Source: Lichenostomus cassidix
Taxonomy: Eukaryota > Chordata > Aves > Passeriformes > Meliphagidae
Assembly (NCBI GenBank): GCA_008360975.2
Contig: CM039180.1
Span: 14,289,122-14,353,121 of the forward strand
Direction: 5' to 3'
Length of the DNA: 64,000 bases
Shown here: positions 26,572 to 40,826 of the stretch, piece after piece
Numbering within the stretch: position 1 is the first letter of the stretch
Layout of the letters: every line of letters begins with the position of its first letter
Program-made: the position numbers and the translations under genes
The notes under the pieces: generated by a model
What the model was told of the DNA's origin: nothing
Seen by the model: only the letters and a program-made list of their open reading frames with translations
The model's database searches: none

Positions 26572-29500
26572 GTGAGTGTTCCATTAGTGTATTATATTTT
26601 CCTCGTAATTACTAATGAAAGGAAAATAAAATTTCAAGTGAAATTCTTTTTAAAGTAGTCCTCTTCAAAATTACAGTGTTGACGCCACTTCTCCCTGAAA
26701 TCATACAGGTTTTCAAGACTAGTAGTATAATGCCACAGCTAAAGGCTAATTTAAAAATGACAGTCTGTTATTTTTTCTGATGACTTCTCCTTGAAAGCAT
26801 GTTTGACAATGTTTTTATTTAGCCATTTTATTCCAGTTTAAGGAATCAACTGCCTGAAACTTCACAGGTGGTTAATTTTTAAATCTCATATGTATTTTTT
26901 GGATTAATTGGATTTCAGAACCATCTGATGAAGGTGTACCAGAGAAAGCGTATTGCATAGCCATTGCAGCACCTTGTAAAAAGTAATGCAGTTCTCTACA
27001 TACTAACCTCAGATACAGTAAATACCTTACATATATTAATGTGATTTTAATTCATCACCAGTATTTGTTACTTAAAGACAGAATTCTGGTTTTGTACATT
27101 TTGTCCAAGTGTTCAAACACCATAGCTCATCACACAGTCTTCTCTTGGAAGCAGGGAAAGGCAGAGCAAGCAGCCTTTCTATGTTCAGTGTGTCCTGTCA
27201 TTAGCCCAGTAATTCCCTGCTTGTTCCTGCCTAATGTGCTCGTTTTGGCTGAAGTGATCTGTGACCAAAGCCTGCCTCTGGCTGAATGTCTGGAAGGTTC
27301 AGATGTTTCCAAGAACTGCGTTTTGTAAAGAGAAACTGTTCCTGCTCCTCTTGAAATAATTTTTGCAAGTGTTTAGCTTAAAGGTTTAATGTCTTCATAT
27401 TTTGTTCTGTTGTTGCTGTCAAGTATCCAAATTCCTAATTAGTGCAACACAGCAGAGAGGGGCACCAGCTGCCCTGTCACTGGATGTGCAGTTCCCAGCT
27501 CTCAGCTGAGTTAATCTACACTGGAGTATTTGAATGTGTTTTTATAGGCAGAGCAGCGACAACACAGTGACATGTCAGGTTTGGTACACAGTTACTCAAG
27601 CCATGTTTCTCACATCTTAAAGATATGAACAAAAATCTCAAATTGCTCCTTCTAACACAGTCTGTTCCAGATCAGTTAAAATACATCTGCCCTATATATT
27701 CTTCTGTGCCTCCAGACAGTTTGTTGTCTTGTCTTTCTGTGGTGTGGATCTCCCCAGGCTCTGCACTGACACTTCTGATTCTTGGGTGCTGCTTCTCCTT
27801 TAATGTCTATTGAGACAGAGTAATTTTTTACTTATTTAATATTTGGCCCAAATAATCTCATATGTCTGGCCAATCCCCTCAAGAGTTTATTTCTTATCTG
27901 GACCCAGCTGTATAGCTGTGATAACCAAGACACACTTTTCATATTATCAGAGCTCTTTGCTTTTTGGCTCTGCTTAACATATTCAAAGGTTGTACATCTG
28001 AAATGTGGATATAAACGTCTCTTACAAAGCACATTAGTCATGGAACAGAGAAGGATATAGAAATAAGACACAAAATTAACAATGGACCACAGTGCATTAA
28101 AGGATGATTTGTTAATGATGCTTGGACACAAAGTAATTGTTTAGTAAAAATGGTCTTTTTTTGTGGCTGGTGCTGGCTGTCAGTCTGCAGCATCACTTGA
28201 GCCAAGCTGCATTGCTTGCTGTGCTTTTATCCTGCGGTCCCTCCTTAAGGAAAATATAAATAATGACAGTAATGAAATCATACATCAATCCTCTGTACTA
28301 TTTAGAATTTTTTCATGCAACATTTGATTTAGTGGTGGATATGATGTGTTTTCCTCAGCAAGACGGCTGTGTAATAGAATGATAATTACTAAATCTACAG
28401 ATGGATTTGTTTTCCATGTTGTGTTTTCTCACGGGGTAAACATATCTTACTGCTCTACTTTGGTTTGCATTTCTAAGGACATTCCATTTCACACTGAATT
28501 ATTATTACTGGCAGCTTCTCCGGTCTTTGGGGAAGCCAGGTATGCTCCAGTCTCCCACTGCATAAAATGAAGACAAAACTACTACTTTTGCCTTCTTCTG
28601 CAAGGACAGTAGAGAGTAACATTAATATTTTGATTAAAAGCCAATATACTATGATTTAATTTTGTAATCTTGTCCAACTTTTCCTGCTTTCTGAAAACAT
28701 TTGGCAAAGAGATGTTTTAGGTTTAATTTAGTATGTCTTTATCATTCTCAAAATATTAGAAACTTTGAAAATTGAACCTTGCAGATAGCATTAGGAAAAA
28801 ATTACAGTAAACATCTGGAAAAAAAAGTCCCACCTTTTTAGTTTTCTTTACTACAATTACTGATTCGTCTTAGTTTCCTATCCATTTTATATCTTGGTAT
28901 CACTTCTTTATCTTTCTTCTGCTCTTTTTCTTCAGTTAATTTTTTTCTTCAAAGCTATTAGTTGGGAAATATGCAGGAATTGTGATAAGTGCATTATCAA
29001 TTTTATTTGTGTTTTCTTCTTTCCCTTTAGAAATTGTCAATTTGAAAGCATGGTGGTACTTGGGCATTGTACAATTTGTGTCTCTTTTTGTAACAGAGAT
29101 GATCTAAAATATCTTCAGGATATTTCCTTTTTTCCACCTCAGCTAATGATCTACTGTGATTATTTGGTTTTGTTCATCATAGCAAAACTTCCCAAAGAAT
29201 GAAAATATATTAAACTGCATTTGCCAAATTTACCTATTCAGTACTTTTCCAAAGAAACAAGATATTTACAGAGACACTGGAAGTGAGTGTAAATGTATTT
29301 GGTTAACTTAAAAGACAGACAAAGCATATTTAGAATAAGTAAGATTATACACCCTGTCTAAATATATTTGCTGTCTCATTTATGGCATTTTGAAAGTACA
29401 GGACATCTAGTGCAATATCCAGCCTGCCCAGAAAACTGGGATTATTAATGTACCTACCAGCCATAGCAGTACAGAGCCAAGTATGGAATAAACGGAAATG

Positions 29501-30560
29501 TCTTATGGTGGGAAGGTGCTTTCTGCACATATAGCTTGTGACTGAGTTTAAGGTCTGGGTCGCCTCAGTTCAGGTAAATGTGTGGTCCAACCATCTGCAG
29601 TTTGTGCATATTCCTGCCTATTTGCCATGGCATCTGCACAGGCATATTACATAAATCTTGGTACTTGGGATATTATTTTTATATCAGGGAAAGGTTTTCA
29701 CATACTTGGTGTGTTTGCCAGCTAGGAAACTTTTAAACAATGTAAATCTCAATGCATCATCAAGTAGCAAGAGGTAAAGGTTTTATAAGTCTGAGTTTGA
29801 GGCAGTTACAGTAGTATCATGAGCAGTGAGGTTTATCAGTTTTCATTTAAATGATACAGGATATTGTGTGTGTGACAAGTAAGGTGGGAAAACTATGAGT
29901 TATGTTCCAGTAATGGCCTGTGGCACAAAGTATGAACCTTTTTTGTTATCTTCCTCTTGTCATTTTGCCCAGCTTGTGCACAAGGAATTTGTTGGGGGAA
30001 ACAGGAGCAAACAGATGGAAGGGGACTTTTCCCCAGCAGATGTTGTGTGTGTTCTTTGAATGTGTGTGTTCTCATTTTTTGATGGTGTTCATATGGAAAG
30101 TCAAGTTTCTCTCATTTCACAAAGGGAAGTAGACTCAATGAGAAAGCTGGTGCTACTTTCTGTTTTACAGAAAAGCCTGCAAGTGTGGGTGTGGAAGTGG
30201 GGAGAAATGTGCTGATTTCAAAGTCACTATTAAATTTTACCTTTACAACGTTATTTTCAACCCTAAAAATAATAATATCTGTTCATTCAAGCAGTCGTAA
30301 ATTCCACAGATTAAAAAAGTCTCAACCTCCTAATTTAGTATCTGGACATAAAACTTGGTGCACTTGACTTTAACATGTAACCTAATTTAGGACGTTGATG
30401 TAGCAAAGAGTATTTTTCTTAGGTTCTCATCACAACTCCGTAGGGAATGCTGTGTGCACAGTGATGGAGTGCCTTGCTTTCCCAAGAGTTCAGTTCAATA
30501 GAGAATTATTTCATGTGCTCTGGAGAAAAGTGTCACATTGTTCTTTATCTGTATTTTTAG
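26572..30560 (+). other. SLC2A13: SLC2A13 intron 5 (about 4 kb)
   Basis: A phase 1 GT-AG intron with donor GTGAGT and acceptor TTTTTAG before 30561. It is AT-rich, with no recognisable repeat of length and no recognisable coding segment. Retention would add a short tail to exon 5 and reach an in-frame stop at 26613-26615. Confidence 0.9.
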
Positions 30561-30681
30561 GTACTGCTGTAGCACTCATTATCCTAGCTTCGGGATTTTT
30601 GCTATCAGCTCAGGTCTCGCCAAGAATCACACTTAATCCACCAGATCCTTCACATCAAAACTCTACCTGCACAAAATACAG
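30561..30681 (+). CDS. SLC2A13: SLC2A13 (HMIT) exon 6: TM9 and start of extracellular loop 9
   Basis: This internal exon of 121 bp supplies two bases of a split Gly codon, 39 whole residues and two bases (AG) of a split Ser. The donor is GTGAGA at 30682. It encodes TM9 ([17 protein letters not shown]) and the proximal part of the large extracellular loop that marks class III transporters ([22 protein letters not shown]). The codons at 30659-30667 give the sequon Asn-Ser-Thr, an N-glycosylation site, and the next residue is the first cysteine of the loop 9 cysteine cluster. Relative to human HMIT as I recall it, the membrane helix is nearly unchanged while the NPPDPSH stretch is more divergent, as expected for an exposed loop. 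Confidence 0.97.
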
Positions 30682-33123
30682 GTGAGATTTCTTGGTCGTT
30701 CATCCAATCTTCTTGAAGATTGTTTCCAATTAATTGAGTTTTACAACCTAGTGTGAGTAATAAACAATTATTCACAAAGCCTAGTACAAGGAACTAAACT
30801 AGATAGCTAAATTTAAAATCCTAATTTCCCTCTGTAGAGAAAATTAGACTCTTTGATTAAATTATCTCCGTAATCCTTTGGAGTTTAGTGAACTAAATAA
30901 GATGGTTAAGTGACAAATTCCACATTTACCTCTTCTGATATATCATACCTGCTACAAGTTACAGTGTACACAAAGTCAGGAATATTTTATAAGGAAGTTG
31001 TAAAAATGCATGATGTTATTCATCTGCTTGTAGATTTGTCATGCATAGCAGCTGTAAACTCTTCAAGAAGATGTGTTCCTTGCCTATTGTTTTCCTGAGT
31101 GGGAAAATGTAATCTTCAGATAATTGCATACCAATTAACAGTTATAATAAATGTGCAGGTTTTGACCTACTTTTCTTCCATATGCAGTCATAGTTTCAAA
31201 TAACACTACTTCTGGGGATTTAAGAATGTGTAATTTTCTGTATTTTGTGGGTTTTATTCACATGTGAATGCTCTTACTTTCATTCAGCTGACAGACTAGA
31301 AAAATCCCTATTCAGAGAAGACTAGTTCAATGGCTGAAGAAATTCTTAATTATGTTCAAATTCTTACATGTGTTTGTAATAGAAATAAATGTCAAGGAAT
31401 GAGGTGCACTTCTAGTTTTGTAGTGATATTAGCTAGAAATATGGTTCATAGCTTTTCTTATGCCAGAGCAATGTCTTAGGTGAAAGATTCTGAGGATCTG
31501 AATGTTTAGATAAAACTGGGGAGGGGATGGAAGGACTTCATTGAGTGTAAATAGATACTAATAACTGCAAGTCAGGATACTACCAGATAAAAATGATTCC
31601 TACATCAAAAATTTATATTTCTACTTGTTTTCTACTGCAGAGTCAGCTCTAATTTGCAATTTTTGAGATGGGCCTGTCTACAAAATGGCGAGCAGTGTGG
31701 GTAAAAGAGGTAAAGGGGGAAGATGCTCTCCTTTTCAAATAAGATTACATTAAAAGAAAAATGTGAGAAGAATTTGCCTAGGACTCCAGTTAACTGTTTG
31801 GATAGGATGTCTGGAGAGAGCAGATGCACCCTTTGCAAAACACATAATTTGTTATTTAATAAAGCTAGATGGTTAATATAACCTGAAATGGTATAAAATA
31901 TATGTACAAGAAATATGGCTAGTCCAATTAAAAAAAAAAAAAACGGAAAAAATATATGACAGAATTTTCATGTTCCAGTTAACCACAGCCAGTCAGGAAG
32001 GAAATTTTCATGGCTTTTATGGTGTGCACTTCTGGGCAAAAGCATGAAAAATTAAAGCAGGTAATTCTAGTAAAGGCAGATTGTTTCATTAATTATTGGA
32101 ATACTTGTAATCTGCTGTGATTTCGGTTTCCGTTGTGAAGTGAGCAAAAGCTGATATGATAAAAATTCAAAGGTTCTGGAAAAAGAGCAGTATTATAATT
32201 TAAATATTTTTATTGGAGAGTATTTTAAAATAGAAGGAGTTCTCTTTCTTTAAAGGTAGAAGTCAATGGGGGGAAAATAATGAGCAACATATGAGAAAGC
32301 TTTAGGTGCTTCTATTTTAATCTTATGCTATACTTTAGTAGAGAGACACGAAAGCCAGGAGAGTTGAAACTAGTAAATGAATGCATTTGCCCATAAATGA
32401 CAGAATTAGGTTACAGCACCCAGTATGTAAAAGGTTTATACAAAAAATAGGGATTGATATGCCTAATAACAATTTTCACACTTGTATACCTAAAATTGTA
32501 TAAATTTTCATGCCTCAAAACATCACCAAACTGTGATCCAGGTAGAGCCAAAGGAAGAATATTGCTTCAGCATCATGAATATTAGTGTTCATTGTTTCTG
32601 GAGGGTATGACATACAACCATACATTACATTGTACTTGGAAAAGTGGCTGTTCAAGGATCTGAGTATGCCTGCTTTCTATGCACATTGTCAATAAGCTGA
32701 ATGAAATACAAAATATTTGTTTTGTCATGAGAAAGTAGACGGTGTTTTCAGCATTCCATTTGGGTTAGAAGTAGTTCCACATAAGATGCATGTTCGTGGA
32801 AGGAAGAGGAGGTGGGCACTACAAGTCAAAGACAAGCTAAAGGTTGGGCTTTACATTGTGACTCACGTCTGTCTCCTTTTTGGCCTGGAGGTATTCCCCA
32901 TGGCAGTTATGGAGTTGAATCAAAGAGATTCCCCAACATGAGGATTTGGAAGTAAAAGTCTACTCTGCATAACATCAGTCTTGCATATTTTCTTCCTGCT
33001 CTAAGAATAATGGCATTACTGTACAGATAGCCACTGTGTAGGGCAGTGAGCGTTGCTGTAGAGATAAGTTACAAAAATATCCAATCAAAGTAAAAGGAAG
33101 TAAATTAATGGCACTGGTCTCTT

Positions 33124-33147
33124 GTTCATTAACCTGTTCATTAACCT
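33124..33147. repeat. 12-bp tandem duplication
   Basis: GTTCATTAACCT occurs twice in direct succession. Confidence 0.9.
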
Positions 33148-36100
33148 TAAATTGTTCCAGTATAACTGCTGATGTCTCAGATTGCTTAGCACTGTATCTT
33201 GCAAGTCTTCAAGAGGTCTCAGAAAGTTTGGGAAATGCAAAAGGCAGCAGGACTTCAGAAGATGAACACATAATGCCATCTTTCTGTAACTGCTTTTAAA
33301 TATGTGCTTGCACAAATGCAGCTCATAGTCTTCTTCCTCTAATGGGGATGCAGTGCTTCTCTGAGGTGAGGTAAACTTGAAGTCTGAACCTGTTTGCAGC
33401 TTGGGCATTTCAGAGTGTGGGGGTGTTTCCTAAACATAATTTGCATTTGTCTGTGCCAAAATGTATTTAAGGTTATGAAAGCACCAGTAGAATTTATTTT
33501 GCTGACAGGAGTTTCACTCATACTATGCAGAGTAAAAATGCTTTTTATGTTTGCAAATCTGTCGGGTTGAAGTAAGTGTGGGTGTCCATTAAAGAACCCT
33601 TAGAGCTACTACAGTCTGTTTGCTTGTTGTTCCTTCACATCCATATTCCTCTGCACAGACTAATTCCTGCTGCTAGAATAACAATGAGGATAGGAAGACC
33701 AGCAAATAAAGAGCACAGTCATTGTCCTAATTCAAAAAAGCATTTAGAGCTTGAATACTGTGTTCTCAAAGAGCTGTGCCATGCAAATGGAGTTAGACAC
33801 CTGTACATGGTTGCAGAAGACAAACCAGTAAAATATGCTGCAAATAAAATAAATAAGGTATTTTCATTTGATGCAGAGATGTACAATATTATAGTTGAAC
33901 AGCCAAAAAATAATCCATAAATCTGTGGGGAAAAAATTGAATCATGGAAATACTGCAAATTCAGCAGGGCACTCCAAACATTGAAATTTGTTTTGCCTCC
34001 TTACGGTTGGAAATGGGTGTGTATCTCACTGAGGAGAGGCAGGGTGAATGCTCCTCGCTGTGCCATCCATTACTCAAATTTCATTTTCACACTCAGCTGT
34101 ATAAGGTTGCGTAGATATTTGCAGTGTGACCACCTGTTTTATTTGATCCTTATCTCCTCAGCAGCTGTGATTTGTTACTTATCATCAAGGGCACAGAAAA
34201 GCTCAAAGGTAAATTTTACAATACAAAGCAACACCTTCCCAAAATTTGTCACCTTAGAAATGAAAGGATGAACTATCCATTCCTGTTATTGTTCTGACTA
34301 CCAAAACTCTATGAACGTTCCCATTTCTGCTGGGAACTTGCCTAGTTATGGAAGGTTTAGGTTAGGCCATGCTAACTACCCTCCCACCTTTCCCCAATCA
34401 TTAAAGAATCAGTGGCTGTGACTGTTGAGCCATTTCTGTAAAATGACCATGATCCTGCTGCCTTGTATTCTTGCTGGTTTTGTCTCTCTTCATTCATGTG
34501 TCTCTCTCTGCACTTCTTGAGACTTGGTCAAACGTAGAAGACATAATGTGAACTTGCTCTGCTTAAGCAGTATTTTTCATGTCAGTTACTATATGAAAAT
34601 GGTAAATATTGTGTTAAGCCTAGGTCAGCTCTCCTATCTTAGTGAAATGATACCTGTGCACATAAGGTTTCTCAGAATCCTTCCTGAACAGATTGTCTTC
34701 AGACTGATTAAAATAGTACAGGCAGTGCCAGCTGTGCTGGGCACACAAGGACTCTGTTGTTCATTCCTGAATTAGTCACCCTCACGTGGTTCATGATCCT
34801 TAGCTCATTGTACAAATACACACCACTGAGATGAAGGCACCAATATTTAGCACTCCTACATAGCCATTTAGTAAGATACCTAATGGACAGAAATATATAT
34901 TTTCTTTATGAATGTAGCAGAAGTATGTAGTTGTGATCAGTCCTGAAAAACTCAGCTAACCTAGCAGCTGAAGCTGGTTTTATTGTATTTAATAGCTTTA
35001 GGATGCGTATAGTATGTATATTCGCTATTGTACTTTATTTTATTGAGAACTCATTGACAATCTGATTTATCAGCAAACTAGGCATTGCTATTTTTCATAA
35101 TGTCACTTTATTATGGGACCAGTATTTTTTAAAATATGATTCTCATTTTCTGTTTCTAATGTCAAAGTGCCTGAGCTACTGGTCTTTTTGATAACTGAGA
35201 ATTGCAATAATAAATATGGTAATGTGTTTTGGCCACTGAGGTCAGAAAGTTACAAATATGTAAAGAGATAAACATGGTTGAGAATGCTTTTGCCAGCTCT
35301 TTTGAAGTGTAGTTAAAATTCTAATAGTTTATGTTGTAGAACTGTGAAATGACCTCAACATAGTCTTGAAATTTATTAAGTAAATAATATAATGATACAT
35401 TGTTTGGTAACGATTTTCCCTTTGCTGGCATGTTGGTCCGATCAATCAAAACTTGTAATTTAATTTTAAATTATAAAGGATGGGAAGGAATATGTCAGTC
35501 CATGTAGTAAGCATCTTTAATGTGCATGAGAAAAAACTCCTCTCATCAATTTACATGCAAAGATCTGAAAAGTAATTTACCTGAACTGTAATATCTGTGA
35601 GTGCAATGCAGTTCCTGTCACCATTGTTAAGTTTTCCACATGCTTTGGCTCAAGCTCTGCATTAATGAGGAAACAAGGTGTTATTTGTATAGTAACCCAT
35701 TAACACTTCACATCTCTGGTAGTACTTCTAAGACTTTGCTGTTTAACCAAACCCAAAACATTGCTTAGGGAACGATATTTTAAAATCTTCCAAAGTGAAG
35801 GTGTTATACTTTACATGGTCTCTAGGTTTTAGTCACACAAGAATTATTTTAATCAAGTTTGAACAGGGCTTCTATCTGATCTGCCTGGAAGCTGGGAATA
35901 TTGTATCTATGTGTAGGGTCTCTTTGGAAGAGTGGTTTTTAAAAGAAATTATGCTACAGAGACTGCTGTTCTGTCTAAAATAAAGGCATGTGTAAGCCAG
36001 TTGTTTCTGTTCTTTATTGTCTGTGTTGCTCAGTTCCAGGAATTAATAAAGAAACTCTATAGTTGGAGGCAATATAAATTCAGAAAAAGAGGTCATCAAA

Positions 36101-37217
36101 GACAAGAAATAATTGATGCCTATGAGCAAGTAGATCAGGACACTTCTCATGTGATGTCAGCATTCCAGTCTCCTGCCAAGGTGCTTATAGCAGTAGTGGT
36201 AAAGCCCTGCTGGTCTAAGGACTCGGCAAGGTTTGTAGTTATCTTCATATTATCTTCACAGGACTGTGATGGGTGAGCAGAATAGATTAGCCTTCACGTC
36301 CTCACCACATCTGAAGCAGAAGTAGCAAACACCAAGAGCCTGAAAACATTTTCTCTGAGGTTATAGAAATTATGATGCATAATTGAGGAATATGAACCTT
36401 TGTGAAGAAGGTTTAAGGAATGTTTGAAGAGAGCTAGTGTATTTATATGTGGCTGGCATATCAGGAAGGGTAAGGGTTCAGTACTGGTCTGGTGCTTTAG
36501 GGAGAACAACAAAGGATCATCTCAGTGGAATAGGTGGAGCAGATGCCTGATTTGAAGATGAGAAAGGGTTGATAATACTTAAACATAACTGATTTACATC
36601 TGCTGGAGTATCTGTGTGGTAAATTACAGAGCTGCAATTAACATCCAAGTACTGTGATTATAAATGATAGCTTTTCCTTATGGACACCACTAAATAGATA
36701 CATGTGTTACCTAACAGAGTGCTGGTAGAATTTACCAAATAAACTGTCACTTGGTCTCTTACAGTAGCAGGAAAGTGCTCTTGAAGTCCAAGTGGATTTT
36801 TCTCATTCTTTGTTAAATATTGTATTTCCTGTGTGCCAGACACAACAGCTTGAAGTGGTATCTGCAGTTAGCACACATTTTGACTGCTTAAAGCATCCCC
36901 TATATTATTGTTCAGTTACATTTAATCTGAATTTAGTGCTTCACTTCTGGAAGCAACACGGGAGCCATCAGAAGTATAAAGAAAGGCTTGATTTCATGCC
37001 TGAGGTGTAGTGAAGCATGTGTAAACAGCACAGGACCTCAGGCACAAGCATCAGGCAATTTTAAGCATGGTCCTGACTGAGATGAGTTTGTGTATAAAAA
37101 TGAAGCAAGCCATTTATAAAAAAACCCCTAGGATCCTTAGTTGTGTAGCTGTCTGAAAGTATCAATATCCTGACATGTCAACAGAGCTAGTAAGTCTGCA
37201 GTGTTTGTCCAAAAGTC

Positions 37218-37425
37218 CTTGGTTTTTTGTGGTGTTTGTTTTGTTTTGTTCTGTTTTGCTTTGTTTTGTTTTTTGGGGTTTTTTTTTTGGTTGTTTGGTT
37301 GTTTGGGGTTTTTTTGTTTGTTTGTTTGTTCTGGTTTTGGTTTGTTGGTGGTTTTGTTTTGTTTTGTATTTGTTTTTTTGTTGTTGATTACTTTTTGTTT
37401 GTTTTGTTGGGTTTTTGTTGAACTA
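37218..37425 (+). repeat. T/G-rich low-complexity tract (TTTTG/TTTGT type)
   Basis: About 200 bp are built almost wholly of T and G on the transcribed-sense strand, with TTTTG, TTTG and GGGGTTTT units and only a few C or A. The long overlapping open frames on both strands are a side effect of the composition. Confidence 0.95.
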
Positions 37426-38060
37426 AACACCTTGGCTGTTTGGATTCATTTGGTTGCCTGTGTCCCTTGGTGAGTCCAGCTGAGTAAGCCTGCCCTGACT
37501 TGTGATACTCAACTCAGCTATCTTGGCCATTTTCTTTTGGCTGAGTCTGGAGGAGGAGACATTGCCTGGCTGTAGATAGTACAGAAGAACAGAAGCAAGG
37601 AAAACTTGATCCCAGCCTGTTGTTCTGTGAGGAGCTGGAAAGGAACTACACTGTATGCTAAGGGAGGCAGAGACTGTGTACGTAGGCAACCTGAAGAGCA
37701 AAGAGCAAACCTGAGGGTAGGATGAAGGATCCACCTGGGATCATGCTTCCAGAGTGCCAAACAGCAAGAAGGAAATAATAAAAAGCAGCACAGTCAAAAT
37801 TAAATTCCTTCCAGCCCGCAGTGATTGGCAGCTTATGTTCTCTCTGGGTGGGATGTGCCTCAGTAGGTACTGCAAAACCCTCCTGTCCCTACACTGAGTC
37901 TTTCCTGCCTGAGAGAGTTTTTGTTGTTCCCTGCAGTTCTATGAGGAAAACCATCTTCAGAAATATGAATATTTGCATCAGAGTAGGAGTAATGGGTTAA
38001 ACAAGCTCTCAACAGTGGAATTTACTCAGCAGACAAGACAGGACATGAGCAAAACGTCTT

Positions 38061-38125
38061 GCATATAATATCTCAAGTTGGAAGGGACTCATAAGGATCA
38101 TCAGGTCCTACTTGCATGTTGCAGA
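38061..38125 (-). repeat. Short CR1 LINE 3' fragment, reverse orientation
   Basis: CATATAATATCTCAAGTTGG followed by AAGGGACTCATAAGGATCAT matches the complement of a CR1 3' end of the type reading AGTTGGAAGGGACCCATAAG. The piece is short and diverged. Confidence 0.65.
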
Positions 38126-40782
38126 TCTATCAGATTTTCACATAAAAAGCCTTCTTCACTTAATCAGGCTGATTGTGCAGCATGTACTCAGTGTGAATGA
38201 TGAATCCCAAAAAATTGGAAAGAATCTGTCCACAAAAAAGTCTCCATTTGGAGGTATTTTGATACTCTTGAGTGGCTGTTCATGCTACTTATGCAGTAGA
38301 ACATTATGAAATCAGGTGCTACGTTCTGCATAGCTACACAGTCCATAATACATTATCAGATTCAGTTTGCATTTCTGTAGCTGGACAGTAGGAACATACT
38401 GATACATTTTGTAACTGGATAACAGAATATGGAAGGCAAAGTTGAAAGTTCTTTAAAATATGGCAGAAATGAAAATCGATGAAATGTTTTGAAACTAACA
38501 ACTCAGAAATTGAGATTCAGCTTGAAAAAGTCAAAATAGTATGAGAAAAAGAGAAATTGTACTTGGAGAGCAAGGGCATCAGGCAAAGGTATTTTAATGC
38601 TAATTCACTCAATAAAAAGTGGCAAGGTAAAACCTGCAGCTCAAATTACAAGACTGCTGAGAATTGTAGGAAAGTCGTTACTTACAAGGTCATTTTGCAA
38701 ATTTAAAGTGCAAAATGTAATGATGCAATAAACATAAGTAAGGAGTATTCTAAGCAGTGGGGAAAAAGCATTTGTGAATCTTTCACCAGCATCTGGGGAG
38801 TCACTTTGGAAGGTCAGAGATTTTATTCAATATTTTTAGAGACTGCATTAGAGAGTATTAAACTACACTGTTAGGAAGAAGGAAAACAGTAATTTTGGCA
38901 TCAAGAAAAATGTACACAGATAATCAGTTAGCAATTCATCCATATAGTGTAAGATCTCTGTGAGAGAGGATGGCATCGTGGTCTTTGTGATCAACCTCTA
39001 ACCTCAGGAACAGTAATCGGGCAGGCTGATCCAGAGCAGAGCATTCTGAAAGCTGCTGCTGCTCTGGCTGGCAAGAAATTGCTGTCAAAGGACCTCAAAA
39101 GTAGTACTGTCAGTCTTTCTAGTCAGTTATTCCTGTGTAATCAGATGACTTGTGTTGAGTGTGTTGGCAGAATCAGTGAGGAATGGCAGGGTTGGAGATA
39201 CCTAGTTCTGCCAACAGTCCATCAGCTCCGCAGTAGACATGCTGTGATGAAGCAGGAGCCCAGAAATCCCATTCCATGGCAGTTCCCCATAAACTGAGAG
39301 GGCTGGTGACTGAGGTTTTTGTTCTGTTGGGTTCATGCTCCTGATCTGCAGGGGAGCTGGGCACCTTTGGACTTCTGAAGCCTCAGGGTCCTGGTTGTTG
39401 TTATTCTGCCTCATAGGCTGGAGCATCTGAAGTCTAGACATTTGCCTTCTTGTTGGGTTGCCTAGGAGCCCAGCTGGCAAGCAGGGAGGGAAACAGGCAT
39501 GTTTTAAAACCTTTCTGCTGTAATGCTGCCAGTTTTCATCAAAATCAAATCTCTCTCAGGTATTTCAACCTTGAATTGTCAGTCTTGCAGACAACCATCC
39601 TGCCTGGGGATTTTCAGCTGGCTTTTCACAGATGAGCTTGTTTTCAAGACACTAGCTCGTAAACTTAGCACAAATATAAATATCTCATGCTAAGCAGAGG
39701 AAGTATATCTCCTGTTTATAATTGGATGCAAATTTCCTTTCCTGCCTAGGCATCCGAGAGTACTCCCATGTAGAGCTTTCAAGGCCATAACTGATCTCTG
39801 GTGTGGTTTTGAAGAATTACCAGTATTTTTAAAGATTCGTCCTTTGACATATATTTCAATATATATGTTGATAGGACTGATAAGAAGGTACTTTTGAGGA
39901 CAGGAATGAGCTCTGTAGTAGATAGTTTCATGTCAGTAAGTATTATATTGTGCATTTCTTTTCCTGGTATATTCTGTGTCCTATATTATTTATATCACTG
40001 TGAGCATGTATATCAGAATATGTGCTCAATTTCAAATTGTTTAAATAGTGTTGTTTAGCAGGTAATAATGAGGCTAGAGGGAAGAAGAACATAAACCCGA
40101 AACTACTATATATTTTATTTCTACAGTAAGCAGCCTCAGCACATGATTGTTGGCACATCAGCACATGATGTCTGGTTGCTTCTCTGGAAAAAAATCTTTC
40201 TTGCTTATTTCATGCTGCATGTTCTGCTATCATTAGACTTAGTAACTAATAGATTTCTTTACTGTGTTATGAAGCAGTTGTAATGTATCTATGCTGGGAT
40301 TTTGGAGGAAAAAACATTGGTCTTCGGCTTGGAAAAAACAATGACCATGTACCTCATCAAAGACAACACAAAATTTTATATCAGTGATAAAACAGGGCAC
40401 AGAATAATGCTAGATGTTCTGAACAGCAACTGCCTACTCTTAGTCTGCTGGGAGTCGTATTTGAAATGGCTTTAGGTCCTGTGTATTGGATTTCTGTGTT
40501 TCCTCTGGCATAAATTGGTCTTGTTTCTAAAATCTGAAGTCAAAGTCTGATTGTATGAACTCACTATATAGGTAATGATGGGAAATCCTAACCCACAGGT
40601 AAAGGGTTTATAGAGTTATTTAACTGTTCAATCTGAAAGACAAACATCAGAAAAGATGTGGAAAATAATAATTTTAAGTTATTTAAATTGTTATGAGTAA
40701 CTATAACCCCTGACATTTGGAAAGACATGAAATCCAGCAGCCTCTATTATGTTGAAGGGCAATAGGAAGACCATTTGTATTT

Positions 40783-40826
40783 GATGATGTTGAAGGTCCT
40801 TTCCAACCTAAATTATTTTACAATAT
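40783..40826 (+). repeat. Short CR1 LINE 3' fragment, sense orientation
   Basis: GATGATGTTGAAGGTCCTTT, then CCAACCTAAATTATTTTACA resemble the last ~45 bp of CR1 before the octamer tail. It is very short, so the call is tentative. Confidence 0.55.

Noticed and set aside
33576..33920. 114-codon plus-strand frame with a lysine-rich, soluble-looking protein
   Set aside because: No family recognised and no supporting context; could only be rescued by transcript or conservation data.
37137..37473. Several overlapping open frames rich in Phe/Cys/Leu or Asn/Lys/Gln
   Set aside because: Produced by translating the T/G-rich low-complexity tract on each strand.
40137..40169. Two copies of CAGCACATGAT 22 bp apart
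   Set aside because: Too short and isolated to distinguish from chance.
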